Positions 1-55,065 of a stretch of DNA of 64,000 bases are shown here, in pieces. A program made the position numbers and the translations under genes. This DNA is from Portunus trituberculatus (lineage: Eukaryota; Arthropoda; Malacostraca; Decapoda; Portunidae): the NCBI RefSeq assembly GCF_017591435.1, contig NC_059301.1, forward strand, positions 6,757,560 through 6,821,559, given 5' to 3'. The notes beneath the pieces are model-generated. The model was not told where the DNA came from. It did no database searches and saw only the letters and a program-made list of their open reading frames with translations. How positions within the stretch are numbered: position 1 is the first letter of the stretch; every line of letters starts with the position of its first letter.

Positions 1-1
1 C

Positions 2-127
2 CGAGACACTAAGGCAATGAGTAACAGTGGAAGTGATACATATACAGTGCATATGGTGCATGACAACCAAGGCTACACCACCATGCTGCAGACCCAGTTT
101 AACTACAAGAGAGGCCAAGCATCGTAA
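2..127 (+). CDS. Possible terminal coding exon of an unidentified plus-strand gene
   Basis: An open frame runs from the window edge to a TAA at 125-127 (41 codons; an internal ATG lies at 17-19). It encodes a polar, Tyr/Thr/Gln-rich stretch (for example SGSDTYTVHMVHDNQGYTTM) that looks like real protein rather than low-complexity noise. I do not recognise a family. If real it is the last exon of a gene entering from the left and converging on the minus-strand GOLM gene. A second readable frame (GSEGGYFHYTDYTSGCC, stop about 184) follows directly, so a one-base shift or a longer exon in another frame is possible. Short length and no visible acceptor keep confidence low. Confidence 0.3.
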   Translation, partial: RDTKAMSNSGSDTYTVHMVHDNQGYTTMLQTQFNYKRGQAS

Positions 128-1970
<1,843 letters not shown>

Positions 1971-2198
1971 AAATACTGAAATATTTTTCATAGACATAAA
2001 CATCTATGGTCATTAACATCAATGTTCATTTCCATTTTTATAGAGCAGCTTGCCAAAACTATTATCATAATTTCAAGAACTAAAAAAACAAGAATGTTAC
2101 TTTTATTCAATACTTAATTCATCACACAAAAAAATGCTCACTGAAATATGATATGGTGATGATGACAGCAACATGAAACATCTTCAGGGTGAAATTGC

Positions 2199-2206
2199 TA
2201 CACACA

Positions 2207-2270
<64 letters not shown>
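2199..2270. repeat. (CA)n microsatellite at the 5' edge of a LINE
   Basis: A CA tract with one CAAA interruption near 2208. The LINE reading frame starts immediately at 2271, so this is the 5' junction of that insertion. Confidence 0.95.
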
Positions 2271-2272
<2 letters not shown>

Positions 2273-3004
2273 GTCACTTACAAGCATCGTAGGGAAGTTA
2301 TGTGAAATAATTATCAAAGAAAAACGGGTTAAATTTCTAGAAGAGGACCAAGTCATATCGAACAGACAATTTGGAATTTGGGTTCAGGAAAGGGCGATCA
2401 TGTGTATCTACTCCAGGGTTATTGCAGGACTTGAAAACAGAGATGGATGGGTAGACACAGTATACCTGGACATTAAAAAGGCATTTGATAAAGTCCCTCA
2501 TGGAAGACTTCTTTGGAAACTAGAGAACATAGGAGGAATGCGTGGAACCTTGCTCGAATGGAAAAGAGATTATTTGAAGGATCGAAAAATGAGAACTGTG
2601 ATCAGAGATACATACTCATCTTAGAGTAAAGTAATTAGTGGGGTGCCAAAGGGTCAGTATTAGGCCCCATTATGTTTGAAGTTTATGTAAACGACATTCA
2701 CATTGGGGTAAACAGCTATATGAATTTATTCGCTGATGATGCAAAGTTGCTAAAAGTTATCAAAACCAGAGAGGACTGTATACTGCTACAGGAAGATTTA
2801 AATAAGATCTATGAATGGAGCAAGAAGTGAAAATTGGAGTTTAATGCCAAGAAATGTCACATAATGGAACTAGGAAAGAGTAAGAGAAGACCAGTATGGA
2901 ACTATTTGATGGGAGAGGAGCAAATAACGAAGACTAAATAGGAAAAAGATCTTGGAGTGATCATACAAGAAAATCTGAGCCCTGATAAACACATAAATAA
3001 GATA

Positions 3005-5019
3005 CAGGCAATCCCCTTTAATCCTTTCAGTGCTCCAGACCACGATCGTGGCTTTGAGGGAAATGCCTCCTGTCCACGATCGTGGTCCCATATTTGACGA
3101 GTCACAGAATTAAACCGCGCGCCTCCTGGCTGTTGCTAGTTGCCAGATGACATTCTCTCATCCTCCCTCGACTCATGGGATGCGCCATCAGTTGCAAGGT
3201 AAGAAAAATATAGTCACAATAGCATCCACACAGTAGAGTATCAGATGCCCCCTTTTTTCACAATTATTATTATTTCACGACGTCGCTAGTGGCTATTTGT
3301 GCATTTATTTACAGAAATAACAAGAGTAATGATCAAATCTTGTTGTTAGAGAGCAGATATGCCAGATATTATTCGTTTATTGGTAGTATATTGCGTATTT
3401 CGTATATTACCATAAATGGGCATGCATATCCTCGCTTATGACTTCCTCTTACTATTGTTTACATAACCTTATATGGTAAGCGTCCTGAAACAAAGGAGGA
3501 GGATTGTAATGAAAACTGCAGTCATTTTATTTCTTCTTCTCCCCAAAAAAACTCATTTTGTTGTGTTCTATTGCAAAGAAAGCTGGTATTTTATGTTGAA
3601 TTTGATAATAATAGTATGTACATCAAGAAAACACTCTGAAAATGTATTTCATATTATTTGTGTGGGCATAATGTATACACAGGTGTGAAAAAAAATTACC
3701 CTAGCACATTCTGGAGCAGTTCTGAGCAACTGCAGTTCAAATCAGGCAGAAAATTCTGTGTAATTTAGTGAGAACACCTGCACAAGTTGCGGCAGAAAAT
3801 AACCACCCGCTATGATGGCAATACTCAACAGTGCACAACGTACTACCAGAAGGCCAACTTCCTATCATTATTGCACCACTTTCCAGGGTGAGTAGAGACC
3901 TAAATTTTTTTTACAGTAGATGCTTAACACTATTATGCATGAGAATATTGATTTTTTTCATTTTTGCAAACTTCAATTTTTCGGCTGAATTTGCGTCTCA
4001 CAGACATGATCCAAAAACCTATTTGCACCCTGAAAGGGTTAACGAAGGTTCACACAACGAAATTTCGCTACAACGAAGGTTTCATTTTACTACCATCTGC
4101 TCATTTAACGAACACCAAACTCGCTTTAACAAAGTTTTATCCAGGTAATTTTTTCCAAGTTTGAAAACTCCGCCGTATTATGTAAGCAGAAAGGCTTTTG
4201 AATAAACCAGGGGCTGCCGATACTAAGGCCTGTCTCAGGAGAAATCCTGGGACACCTGTAGAATCAAGATCAAGATCAAGATCAAGCCTCTCGTGGACAA
4301 CACGCGCACCACTCACTCCCGTTCAAAACATAACAGCGTCAGCAGCAGCTCGTCTTCCCTCGCTCAACTTACCACCAAAACGCCCTGAAATGTGACCTAA
4401 CGTTCCTAAGAAGACCAGGAAGTCTCTTACTCTCGAAGTGAAGCTGGATATTATTCACAGACACGAGAGGCGAGAAAACTATAGCATTGCTCACCACCAT
4501 CTTGATTCCATCTACTGTCTCTACTATTTTCAAGTAAGTAGACTCTATTAAGAAAAGAAGGCTGGTGAGACTGTATCTTCCTTGCAAGCTAAAAGAACCA
4601 CTAGAATTCGTTACTCTACAATGGATAAAATGGAAAGCCTTGTGGAAATGTGGTACATAATTTTGTATGCGATACAATGATACGCCCTTTGTTTACATTC
4701 CACAGGTTGCTGGTTAGTGTCTTTCTGGTTTCATTCTTCCTCCCTTCATAAATCTAAGATCATCAACATTATAAAGTTACGTAAATACATACATTAGTGT
4801 ACATTACAATGACTTAAATTAAACTGCCTAAATGTTTAACTTCATAATTTTTACTTCCATTAAACCTTTCACTGTACTATGATGCATTCTTGCTTTGCTT
4901 ACTCTCAATGGAAGTTCAAGTCAGGGGTTAAGCTTGTTATAATCGGTTTGCTTAACGAAGTTTCGCTTAACGAAGTGTTTTATAGGAATGTAACCCCTTC
5001 GTTAAGCCGGGGTTGCCTG
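3005..5019 (+). mobile_element. Pogo-1: non-autonomous Tigger/pogo-like DNA transposon inside the LINE
   Basis: Terminal inverted repeats are CAGGCAATCCCC on the left and the complement of CAGGCAACCCCGGCTTAACG on the right. TA is duplicated at 3003-3004 and 5020-5021, as for Tc1/mariner/pogo elements. The interior (about 4370-4650) keeps a decayed N-terminal Tigger transposase segment: KKTRKSLTLEVKLDIIHRHE (CENP-B/HTH type), then KKAGETVSSLQAKR. No DDE catalytic domain follows. The left arm is interrupted by a piggyBac-like insertion at 3022-4038; without it the element is about 1 kb. It also carries an 80-bp LINE-tail segment ending in (ATCAAG)n near 4208-4290, shared with the copy at 45312. 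Confidence 0.85.
3022..4038. mobile_element. piggyBac-like non-autonomous element (TTAA target)
   Basis: TTAA occurs on both sides (3018-3021 and 4039-4042). The ends are inverted: TCCTTTCAGTGCTCC on the left, and CCCTTTCAGGGTGCAA reading inward from the right. TTAA duplication with CCYTTT-type ends is the piggyBac signature. The perfect palindrome CCACGATCGTGG occurs twice near the left end (3040-3051 and 3074-3085) and could be a transposase-binding site. It disrupts the GCTTAACGAAGG part of the Pogo-1 left TIR, so it is the youngest insertion here. No transposase frame is present. Confidence 0.75.
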
Positions 5020-5642
5020 TATTTGGACTATCATATAGGATGTTGACTAATATAAGAGTGGCATTTCATTACATGAATAAAGATATGATGAAAAAAATCA
5101 TCACAAGCATGATACACCCAAGGCTGGAATATGCAAGAGTGGTATGGTCTCCAAGTTCTAAAAAAGATATAAGAAAACTGGAAAGGATACAGAAGTTTGC
5201 TATAAAGATGGTGCCAGAATTAAAGGACCTCACATATGAAGAACGACTGAAGAAAATGGGACTGCCGACCTTACAAGATGGAAGAGAACGCGGGGATCTA
5301 ATAACAATGTATAAGATAGTAAATGATATTGAAAAGATAGACAAAGAAGACCTGGTGCTGTTGGCAAAAGAGGATGATAGGACAAGGGGACATTAAAAGA
5401 AGATCAGGATGAGGCAGTGTGTGAAGGATGTTGGAAAATACAGTTTTCCACACAGAACGGTGGAAAAATGGAATGCATTGGATAATGGAATTGTCGCAGC
5501 ACATTGTGTGGATAACTTTAAAGAAAAATTAGATAAATGGAGATATGGAGACAGGACACTATGAGCCCCGCTTGAACCCTGTACAATACAACTAGGTAAA
5601 TACAACTAGGTAAATACACACACACAGACACACACACACACA

Positions 5643-5941
5643 CCGCGTACTGTAGTGGTTACCACACTCGAGTCACAATCGAGAGGCCCGGGTTCGAGTC
5701 CCGGCGCGGCGAGGCAAATGGGCAAGCCTCTTAATGTGCGGCCCCTGTTCACCTAGCAGTAAATAGGTACGGGATGTAACTCGAGGGGTTGTGGCCTCGC
5801 TTTCCCGGTGTGTGGAGTGTGTTGTGGTCTCAGTCCTACCCGAAGATCGGTCTATGAGCTCTGAGCTCACTCCGTAATGGGGAAGACTGGCTGGGTGATC
5901 GGCAGACGACCGAGATGAATTACACACACACACACACATCA
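5643..5941 (+). mobile_element. tRNA-Val-derived SINE
   Basis: The head (about 5643-5712) folds as a tRNA: D arm around TAGTGGTTACCA, anticodon stem CTCGA/TCGAG with loop GTCACAA (anticodon CAC, Val), and T arm CCGGGTTCGAGTCCCGG (A and B boxes for Pol III). A non-tRNA body follows (GGCAAATGGGCAAGCCTC through GACGACCGAGATGAATTA) and an (AC)n tail. The same body recurs in reverse orientation three times at 44-45 kb. It is called a SINE rather than a tRNA gene because body and tail are shared between copies. Confidence 0.85.
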
Positions 5942-7036
5942 AAAGTTCTCAGAAACATGGAATGCTGAAGTAGGAGGATCATACATGAAAAAAGCTTAAC
6001 ACTAAACAACAAATATGCAACATACGAATGCAACACAACATTATGCTAACAAGCTTCAAGAAAATTAACATAAGTCACATGAGAACAGAATGACAAGGAC
6101 AACAATGAATAAAGAACAGTTCCCCATATAAATAACTCTCTTAGCTACAATCTATGTAAAGGCATCTCTTTGTAAAATCTAAACATATAGACTAATAAAA
6201 TCAATATATGTATGTAAATTAAATGGTAAACATATAAAAGTTAAAAGATAAGCAAACACAGTAATTTAGAAAACTTTAAATTGAAAGCAAGTTACCTGTA
6301 AAAATATCTATCTATTCTAATTTACAAATGCATAACTGTAAGGTTGCATAGTCATATGATTCAAATATTATCCTATCCAAATCTGAAATATAGCCATATA
6401 CAACTATTATGACTTACTCTAAATTCTGAGCATGTCATGCATGTCATGTCATGTCATGTCAAGTGCATTACAGGTATGAAAAGAACATTAAGGAAAAAGT
6501 AACTGGCTAGATGAATGAGAAAGACCACTACATTTCGTCCCACTATTACTAATGGGTTCTTCATGAGAATGTGGTGATTATTAGGAATCTGTTAACACTA
6601 GAATAAATCTTATTTTGGATCATTACTAACTATAATAGTCATAAGCTACTCTGATCCATGTAGAAACCACTTCCCTTTGCCTTCTCCTTTGGTACACCTG
6701 AAATACTTTTACCACCTCCTCAAATTTCTATATGAAAGATATTTTTCCATCATTTCATGAATTACCCTTGCCCTGACCTTATTTGAAAAACAATGCAAGT
6801 AGAAAAGCAATAATGAAAATGAAAGTATTAATCCTCCATGAAAAAAAATAAGAAACAAATAACATATAACTTAAAATTCATCCACATCACTGTTGACAGG
6901 TGCCATTGGAGACATCATACATATTTTCATGCTGACAGTCATATGGATATAAGAACTAAGTATTAATTTTGTCTTTTTTTTTTTTTTCCTGAAGAGCTAC
7001 TATTTTGACTTTTTTAATTATCTTCTTATATTTTAG
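5942..7036. other. AT-rich sequence with no gene seen
   Basis: It lies downstream of the last located GOLM exon. It holds a short (CATGT)n pentamer run at about 6431-6461 and a poly-T run near 6977-6987. I saw no coding frame, TIR or RNA gene. Confidence 0.4.
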
Positions 7037-7168
7037 AAAATCAATTCAAGGAAAGTGGATAATGAATAAAGAGACTGAAAACATCTTGAACAAAATAATG
7101 CAGAGATGCATCAAGAACATCACAAGAACACCAATCAGCTGCCATGATGAGAGGAGAAGGATGAGGAG
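7037..7168 (+). CDS. Possible plus-strand internal exon, unknown gene
   Basis: A pyrimidine-rich tract ending TATATTTTAG (AG at 7035-7036) and a strong donor GGAG|GTAAGG (GT at 7169-7170) bound 132 bases. Only one frame is open across the whole segment (from 7038), encoding a basic stretch including KETENILNKIMQRCIKNITR. It matches no family I know and runs antisense to the GOLM gene. A chance match or a non-coding exon is quite possible. Confidence 0.2.
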
Positions 7169-7675
7169 GTAAGGGTCAGAGTTATAGCTTCTAGGTCACC
7201 ATAGCTGTGGCCATTATAGTTGATGGTTGTGGATAATAATGATGTATAGTGTACCCAGCACCTACTTTGCATAATTTACCTGACTTATGGATATTTGCCA
7301 CTGTTTGCAAGACATCATGAAAGCACTAGAATTTTGATACCACTGCTTCCTTACCAATAAATAAAATGCAATTCACAACATTTGACATCAAACAAATCTC
7401 AATCTTCTTTTCTGCTGTTTGTAAGCAATTATGTGTAGCTGTTTCCCTTGACTAAATAGGCCTATAATTTATTTTTACAAATAAGAATTTTCAATAAATT
7501 ACTTTAAAAAGTGAAAATGCATCAAAAAAAAAAAAAAAAAAAAAAAAACCTATATTGAGTTCAATTTACGGATATAAAGTTGTAAGTAACTTGTTCATAA
7601 ATTGCAATTCTCCTGTACTATAAGCAATAGTATGTCAATGCAGGTCCTGTTTGGAAACATTCTGAATCACCTCAC

Positions 7676-32481
<24,806 letters not shown>

Positions 32482-32758
32482 CTTGACTGCCACACAAACA
32501 CTTTTTCCCGATAACTCCTGGCTACATAACCATCTCTATATTACATTTTGTCTTGATTAAAATTGCCAAAGTAACGAGGCATTTGATCAGAATGACACAA
32601 AATAAAGGAGTAAATACAATTTTTATGCTATATTACTATATTTGATGGTGTCTCTGATGAGTAAATATGCGTTGAAGTCGCAGACAAGATAAAAGTTAGG
32701 ACGCAGTGACAACACAGATACCCGGCAGCAGAATAGTAAAGGCACTCTCAGACCTGAC

Positions 32759-32957
32759 CTCATGGTACCCTCCCGGCAACACAATGGTCATGACACACCG
32801 GCTGACCCTCTGAACCTCATGGTATTAATCTGGCAACACAATGACCATGGCACCTTTGAATCTTCGAACCTGGTGACACCTTCCCGGCAGCACAATGGTC
32901 ATGACATACTAAACCTCATAGTATTGAATGCCCAGGTACCCTTGAATCTTTGATGCT
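32759..32957. repeat. Degenerate minisatellite upstream of the GOLM gene
   Basis: About three and a half diverged units of 45-60 bp, each built around CTCATGGTA...CCCGGCAACACAATGGTCATGACA (for example near 32759, 32817, 32872, 32917). It lies roughly 280-480 bp upstream of the start codon, where a promoter would be expected; a regulatory role is speculation. Confidence 0.7.
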
Positions 32958-33000
32958 AAATTAAGACACTTACAGACAGCAACACTATTAGGGTACTACC

Positions 33001-33037
33001 ATGGTACAATAACTTTTTGATCTCGTTATTGTACCAT
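33001..33037. other. Perfect hairpin
   Basis: ATGGTACAATAAC (33001-33013) and its exact complement GTTATTGTACCAT (33025-33037) flank an 11-base loop. No terminator role is implied in this genome. Confidence 0.7.
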
Positions 33038-33070
33038 TGGTATAATAACTATCTCCCAAATTTAATGTCA

Positions 33071-33249
<179 letters not shown>

Positions 33250-33675
33250 GTGTAACGTAATATTTCAGACAATTATCACTGAAAAGGATAGACATGTAAC
33301 TATTGTATAACTAATATGACAGTTAGGTATATAGTGTATTTACCTGACAAATGCTCATTTGCCTCATTCTTTAGAAATAAATAACAACGTGAATATAACT
33401 GCCACATCAACAGCCTATTGCATATTGTCCACTATAGATGTGTCATTCTTAAAAATTACTCATCGCATGGTTACATACTGTATATCAGTCCTTGAGCTGC
33501 GTTACCACTGGTCACCGAGCGTAACAACGCTGTTTACCATTGCCTACTGGCTGTCACACCAATCAATATAAGGAATTAAGTTACTACAGATATCATACCA
33601 ACAACTTTAGCTTCAATGAATATTATATGTATTCAATTTTCCACGTACTATTTGTTTTGTGGCATAAAAACTCTT

Positions 33676-33879
<204 letters not shown>

Positions 33880-34193
33880 TATTATTTTTTCTATCTAAGA
33901 ATTTATTCATTTATTTATTTCTGAACTCTTAATAGTTTTCATTTCTTGATATATTCCTGGAATCATTAACCATGAATATCGTGGAAACAGCTGCACCGGC
34001 ACTAAGTATAGGCTATATAGCGTGCGTCTCAATGCGCTATCAGCACTGTAGGTAGGAAAACTATTCACTTACATATGAGTCGAACACCTGTGCATCATTT
34101 CATTGACATGAGCTGCCGTGACTTTCCTTTGTGTGTTGTGTAGACAAGTTAGTTTTTATTATCATAATTTTTTTTACTCGGTAGCTACTGGCT

Positions 34194-34301
34194 TCTCTCT
34201 CTCTCTCTCTCTCTCTCTCAACATCATAAATGTACGTCTTCATATGGACTTGACCTGCCAATGTCTGTGTAATAATGGCAGAGAGAGAGAGAGAGAGAGA
34301 C
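34194..34301. repeat. Opposed (TC)n and (GA)n tracts
   Basis: (TC)n at about 34194-34219 and (GA)n at about 34279-34301 are complementary and separated by about 60 bp of unique sequence. Confidence 0.85.
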
Positions 34302-34589
34302 TCAGACTAAATATACATGTGGAACATGTTGAGTTAATATCATCTCATTTATTCAGTTTAAGAATGGAATTACAGTTAATGAAATAAAAGCTTGCTGGAT
34401 TACAGTAGATAAGTATGGGCATGTTAATTATAAATACCATTTTTAATAATTTTCTTTCCAAATACTGTGCCACCTAGTGTCTTACCAAGATAAAGGTGAA
34501 CAGTTAGGTAATAGCTTTTGAGAGAAAAAAGAGACAGAGAGATCTTTATAATGTAAGAGACAATTTCAAGTAATATTGTATGAAGGGAT

Positions 34590-36960
34590 AATATAGTGAA
34601 TAAGATAAGAGTCCTAAACTATCAGAAAGGCAATTATGGTAGGTTACGTCAGTTATTAGGAGAGGTAAACTGGGAAGATAGTTTTGGAAATAAAGCTGCA
34701 CAGGAGATGTGGGATATTTTTAAGCTTATAGTAAAGGGTATAGTGATGCAGTGTATCCCTTACAAAGATATAAGGCAGAGAAACAGGAAGCCATTATGGT
34801 GGACTCACGAGATAGGTAGACAGATCAGAGATAAGAAGAGGGCATATAGAGAGTTGCAGAAAAGTGGGAAAGATGTAGATTTCATTAGGTACAGACAGGT
34901 CAGGGATGATTTGAGTAAGGTTATAAAAAAAAGTAAAAGGCAGGTAGAGATAAAACTAGCTAGAGCTGGGAGTAAAGATCCCAAAAATTATATAGTTATT
35001 ACAAGGTCAGTGATAAAAGAAATAAGGATAGGATTGGACCACTCAGAAAAGATGGTGTAGTAGTGGATCAAAATGAAGACATAGTAGAATTATTGAATGA
35101 ACAATTTTCTTCAGTATTTACTAGGAAAGAATAGGAAATCCTGTTACAAACAGTGCGACGAGTAGTTTAAGAGCTTTAGAAAATATTGATATAAAACCGG
35201 GAATTATTAGGAAATTTATTCTTGAACTAGACGATAGGAAAGCTAGTGGTCCTGATGAGCTACATGCCAGAGTACTTAGGGAGGGTGTAGACAGTATTTC
35301 TGAAGCACTTAAGTTAATCTTTGAAAGATCACTTAGGTTTGCTGAGATACCTCAGGACTGGAAGTTAGCTAATGTTACTCCAATATTTAAAAAAGGTAGG
35401 AAGGATGATGCAAATAATTATAGACCGATCAGTTTAACTAGTATAGTATGTAAGATACTAGAGAAAATCATTAAGGGTAGTATTTGGGAGCATTTAAATG
35501 AGAATAGATTAATTAGAGATACCCAACATGGCTTTAGATCAGGGAGGTCCTGTCTTACAAATTTGCTCGATATCTTAGAATATATTACCAAGGAGTTAGA
35601 TGATGGAAATAGCATAGATGTTATATATCTAGATTTTAGCAAGGCGTTTGATAAGGTACCGCATAGGAGGCTAGTGTACAAATTGAGACTACATGGGATA
35701 GGGGGTAGGTTAGTTGATTGGATTAGTGAATGGCTTTCTGATAGAGTAATATTAAATGGGGCAATGTCTGAGTGGAAGGAAGTGGTTAGTGCAGTACCCC
35801 AAGGATCAGTGCTAGGACCTCTTCTTTTCTTGGTGTACATTAACGATTTAGATATAGGAATTAGTAGCAAAGTATCAAAGTTTGCAGATGATACTAAGAT
35901 AGCATGTGCAATACAGGGTGAAAAGGACAATTACAGAATACAATGAGACCTGGACAGGCTGATAGCATGGGCAGACAGGTGGCAGATGGAGTTTAATTCT
36001 AAAAGTGTCAGGTTATGCATTTAGGTAAAGACAACACAAACTTTAGCTATGAGATGGAGGGATGTTGGCTAGAGGCAGTAGAGGAAGGAAAGGATTTAGG
36101 AGTAGTGATAGACAGGACTATGAAATTTTCAAAGCAATGTTTAGAAGCAAGAAATAGGGCAAATAGGATCCTGGGTTTTATAAATAGAAATGTTAGTTAT
36201 AAAAGTAAGGAAGTGGTGCGTAGCTTATATAATTCCTATGTTAGGCCCCATTTAGAGTATTGCATACAGGCCTGGTCACCCCATTATAGGCAGGATATCA
36301 ACATGTTAGAAGCAGTTCAGAGAAGAGCAACTAGGATGATACCAGCATTAAAGCGCCTGGAGTATAGAGATAGATTAAAGGAATTAAACATGTTTTCATT
36401 TGAGAGGAGATGTATAAGAGGGATATGATAGAGTTATTTAAAATGTTCTCAGATACAAACTACATAGATGTGAGATCTTTCTTTACCTTAGAGGAGGGAA
36501 GTAGGACTAGAAATCATGGCAGGAAGATTAGAAAGCAAGGCTGCAGGTTAGATATAAGAAAATATTTCTTTAGTCATAGGGTGGTAGACTTCTGGAATGC
36601 ATTGCCAGAGAGGGTTGTAAATAGCACTAGTTTGACAATGTTTAAAACAGATTAGATAAGCACTTAAATTTATTAGATTTATAATTATGTATAGCACTGC
36701 ATGATAGTTTTTATAAGAAATTTACTATAGTTAAACAAGACATGATCCCCATGTATGGGGATCACAGATTGTAGAGGAATTCGCTGCAGGACTTAGCCCT
36801 GTTAATGGGCCAAATACTTAGAATTAGTATATAATGTATTGTGTACTTGTAAGTGTATCTTTAAGTACTGATGACGAGGTCGCTGTGCGACTGATACAGG
36901 ATAACCTAAATGGGCCCTGGTGGCCCTTTGTTATCCTATTATTTATGTTATATGTTATGT
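34590..36960 (+). mobile_element. CR1-like LINE, 5'-truncated
   Basis: It begins after the endonuclease, in the linker (RQRNRKPLWWTHEIGRQIRD, near 34770). The RT has NYRPISLTSIVCKILEKIIK, TQHGFRSGRSCLTNLL, VIYLDFSKAFDKVPHRRLVY, VPQGSVLGPLLFLVYINDL, FADDTK (about 35881), KDLGVVIDRTMKFS, YVRPHLEYCIQAWSP, AVQRRATRMIPALKRLEYRD and the terminal FWNALPERVVNSTSL. Stops and shifts occur near 35060, 35130, 35945, 36020 and 36420. The 3' UTR ends in GGTGGCCCTTTGTTATCC and TTATG-like units (about 36900-36960). No (AC)n tail, unlike the other LINEs here. Confidence 0.88.
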
Positions 36961-37545
36961 TAAGTGAATAAATGTAAAATGTCAGCTTGATCAGTATAAT
37001 TATAAAACCACAAGAGAACCACAAGTTGAGGAGCATTAGGACTCATGGGAACAGTAATTGTAAGAATATTTAAGGCCCTTGTAGTGTCATAGACAAGACA
37101 TCATACCCTAATCATATAATAGACAGACAGCTTACTATCTGGAAGACAGAATGATAACCAAAGTTTCATGAAAAAGACAGAGCAGACAGGGAACTATATT
37201 GTGGTATATTCTCCTGGGGCAGCTCTGGAGCACATACTATATGCAGCCAGCAGAGGGGAGTGGGGTGAAGACCTGGCTGGAGAAGGCCTTTGTCTCAAAG
37301 TGAGTAGTAAAGGCTAATAATGTAGCTATTTCCATAATAGTATTACTAACACTAATGTATTATGATAGAGATATTTTGACAAAAAAAAAAAAGCACCCAG
37401 TTAATGAAAATCAATGTGTTGTGAAAAAGGACACATGATAAGATTAACAAAAATACAGTACATATGGAAAGTTTAACATTTGAAGCAAAGGGAAAAGATT
37501 TCAGTTAGGAATGGTTTTCCAGTCTTAATTTTGTCTACAGGTTAT
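36961..37545. other. Intergenic sequence with no gene seen
   Basis: AT-rich between the CR1-like LINE and the orphan exon candidate. Confidence 0.4.
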
Positions 37546-37773
37546 CTATGTAAAATGACATAATTTCATCATTTCAGATGTGGGTAGCCGTGGAAAGATT
37601 CCTTCATCAGGGTTCAGGAAGAAATGGATCATTCTTCTCCTTTCATGATTTGCATCTGTAGCATTTGCACGATACATTTGAGATTTCTGATAGTCACCTG
37701 GGTTCATCCTTAAATGGTGGCACATCTTTGGGTAAATGTTATTAATGTCACCAGTATGTGATGAGTGAGCCAC
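37546..37773 (-). CDS. Possible terminal coding exon, unidentified protein
   Basis: On the minus strand a pyrimidine-rich acceptor (TTCTCCTCAG|GTG at 37774-37775) opens 75 codons to a stop at 37546. The peptide has balanced, globular-like composition with His, Met, Pro and Asp/Arg clusters (MCHHLRMNPGDYQKSQMY, ANHERRRMIHFFLNPDEGIF). I do not recognise it. It lies between the GMPPB stop and the GOLM start, in the same orientation. No clear AATAAA follows. It could be a genuine last exon, an alternative exon, or a transposon relic. Confidence 0.35.
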   Translation of the reverse strand: MAHSSHTGDINNIYPKMCHHLRMNPGDYQKSQMYRANATDANHERRRMIHFFLNPDEGIFPRLPTSEMMKLCHFT

Positions 37774-54692
<16,919 letters not shown>

Positions 54693-54905
54693 CTGTGGGT
54701 TTAGAGTGAAAGAAATTACTTTTATTGGTTGGCATAGAATGACAATGTTTGTGGTTACAGAATGAGGGATATTGGTAGTGTTTGAGTTGAATGGTAGTGA
54801 CAATGATTATGTTGAATAGTGAAAGAAAGTGATAATCTTTGGAATGAGGGCTCACAATACAGTAATGATCTAATCGTACATGTTCTTTCTACAAGCCAGA
54901 TTAGT

Positions 54906-54908
<3 letters not shown>

Positions 54909-54992
<84 letters not shown>
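54909..54992. repeat. (TA)n microsatellite
   Basis: A TA tract in the GMPPB intron upstream of the 54501-54692 exon. Confidence 0.96.
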
Positions 54993-54994
<2 letters not shown>

Positions 54995-55065
54995 CAATTT
55001 TTGGTTATTATCTTCTGCTACACATTAATGGTCTGTTATCTATGATGTCTTTCTTCTCTCGAGAG

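Larger units (their letters stand above)
2271..5642 (+). mobile_element. LINE (Jockey/CR1-group reverse transcriptase), 5'-truncated, split by a 2-kb DNA transposon
   Basis: The first half (2271-3002) begins in the RT at VSLTSIVGKLCE and contains YLDIKKAFDKVPHGRLLWKL, a disrupted GVP(Q)GS segment near 2641-2660, and the catalytic box FADDAK near 2730. It breaks off after DKHINKI. The second half resumes at 5022 (FGLSYRMLTNIRVAFHYM) and carries the thumb/C-terminal motif (HPRLEYARVVWSP, then LPTLQDGRERGDLITMYK). Removing 3005-5019 plus one TA restores a continuous element. The 3' end has two copies of an ACAACTAGGTAAATAC-like unit (about 5584-5620) running into (AC)n. Stops (such as 2622) and frameshifts make it a dead copy. 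No endonuclease or ORF1 is present. Confidence 0.85.

Noticed and set aside
32759..32957. CRISPR-like array
   Set aside because: The units are diverged tandem repeats without conserved direct repeats and unique spacers, in a eukaryotic setting.
33001..33037. Rho-independent-type terminator
   Set aside because: A hairpin without a following T tract, and the genome is eukaryotic.
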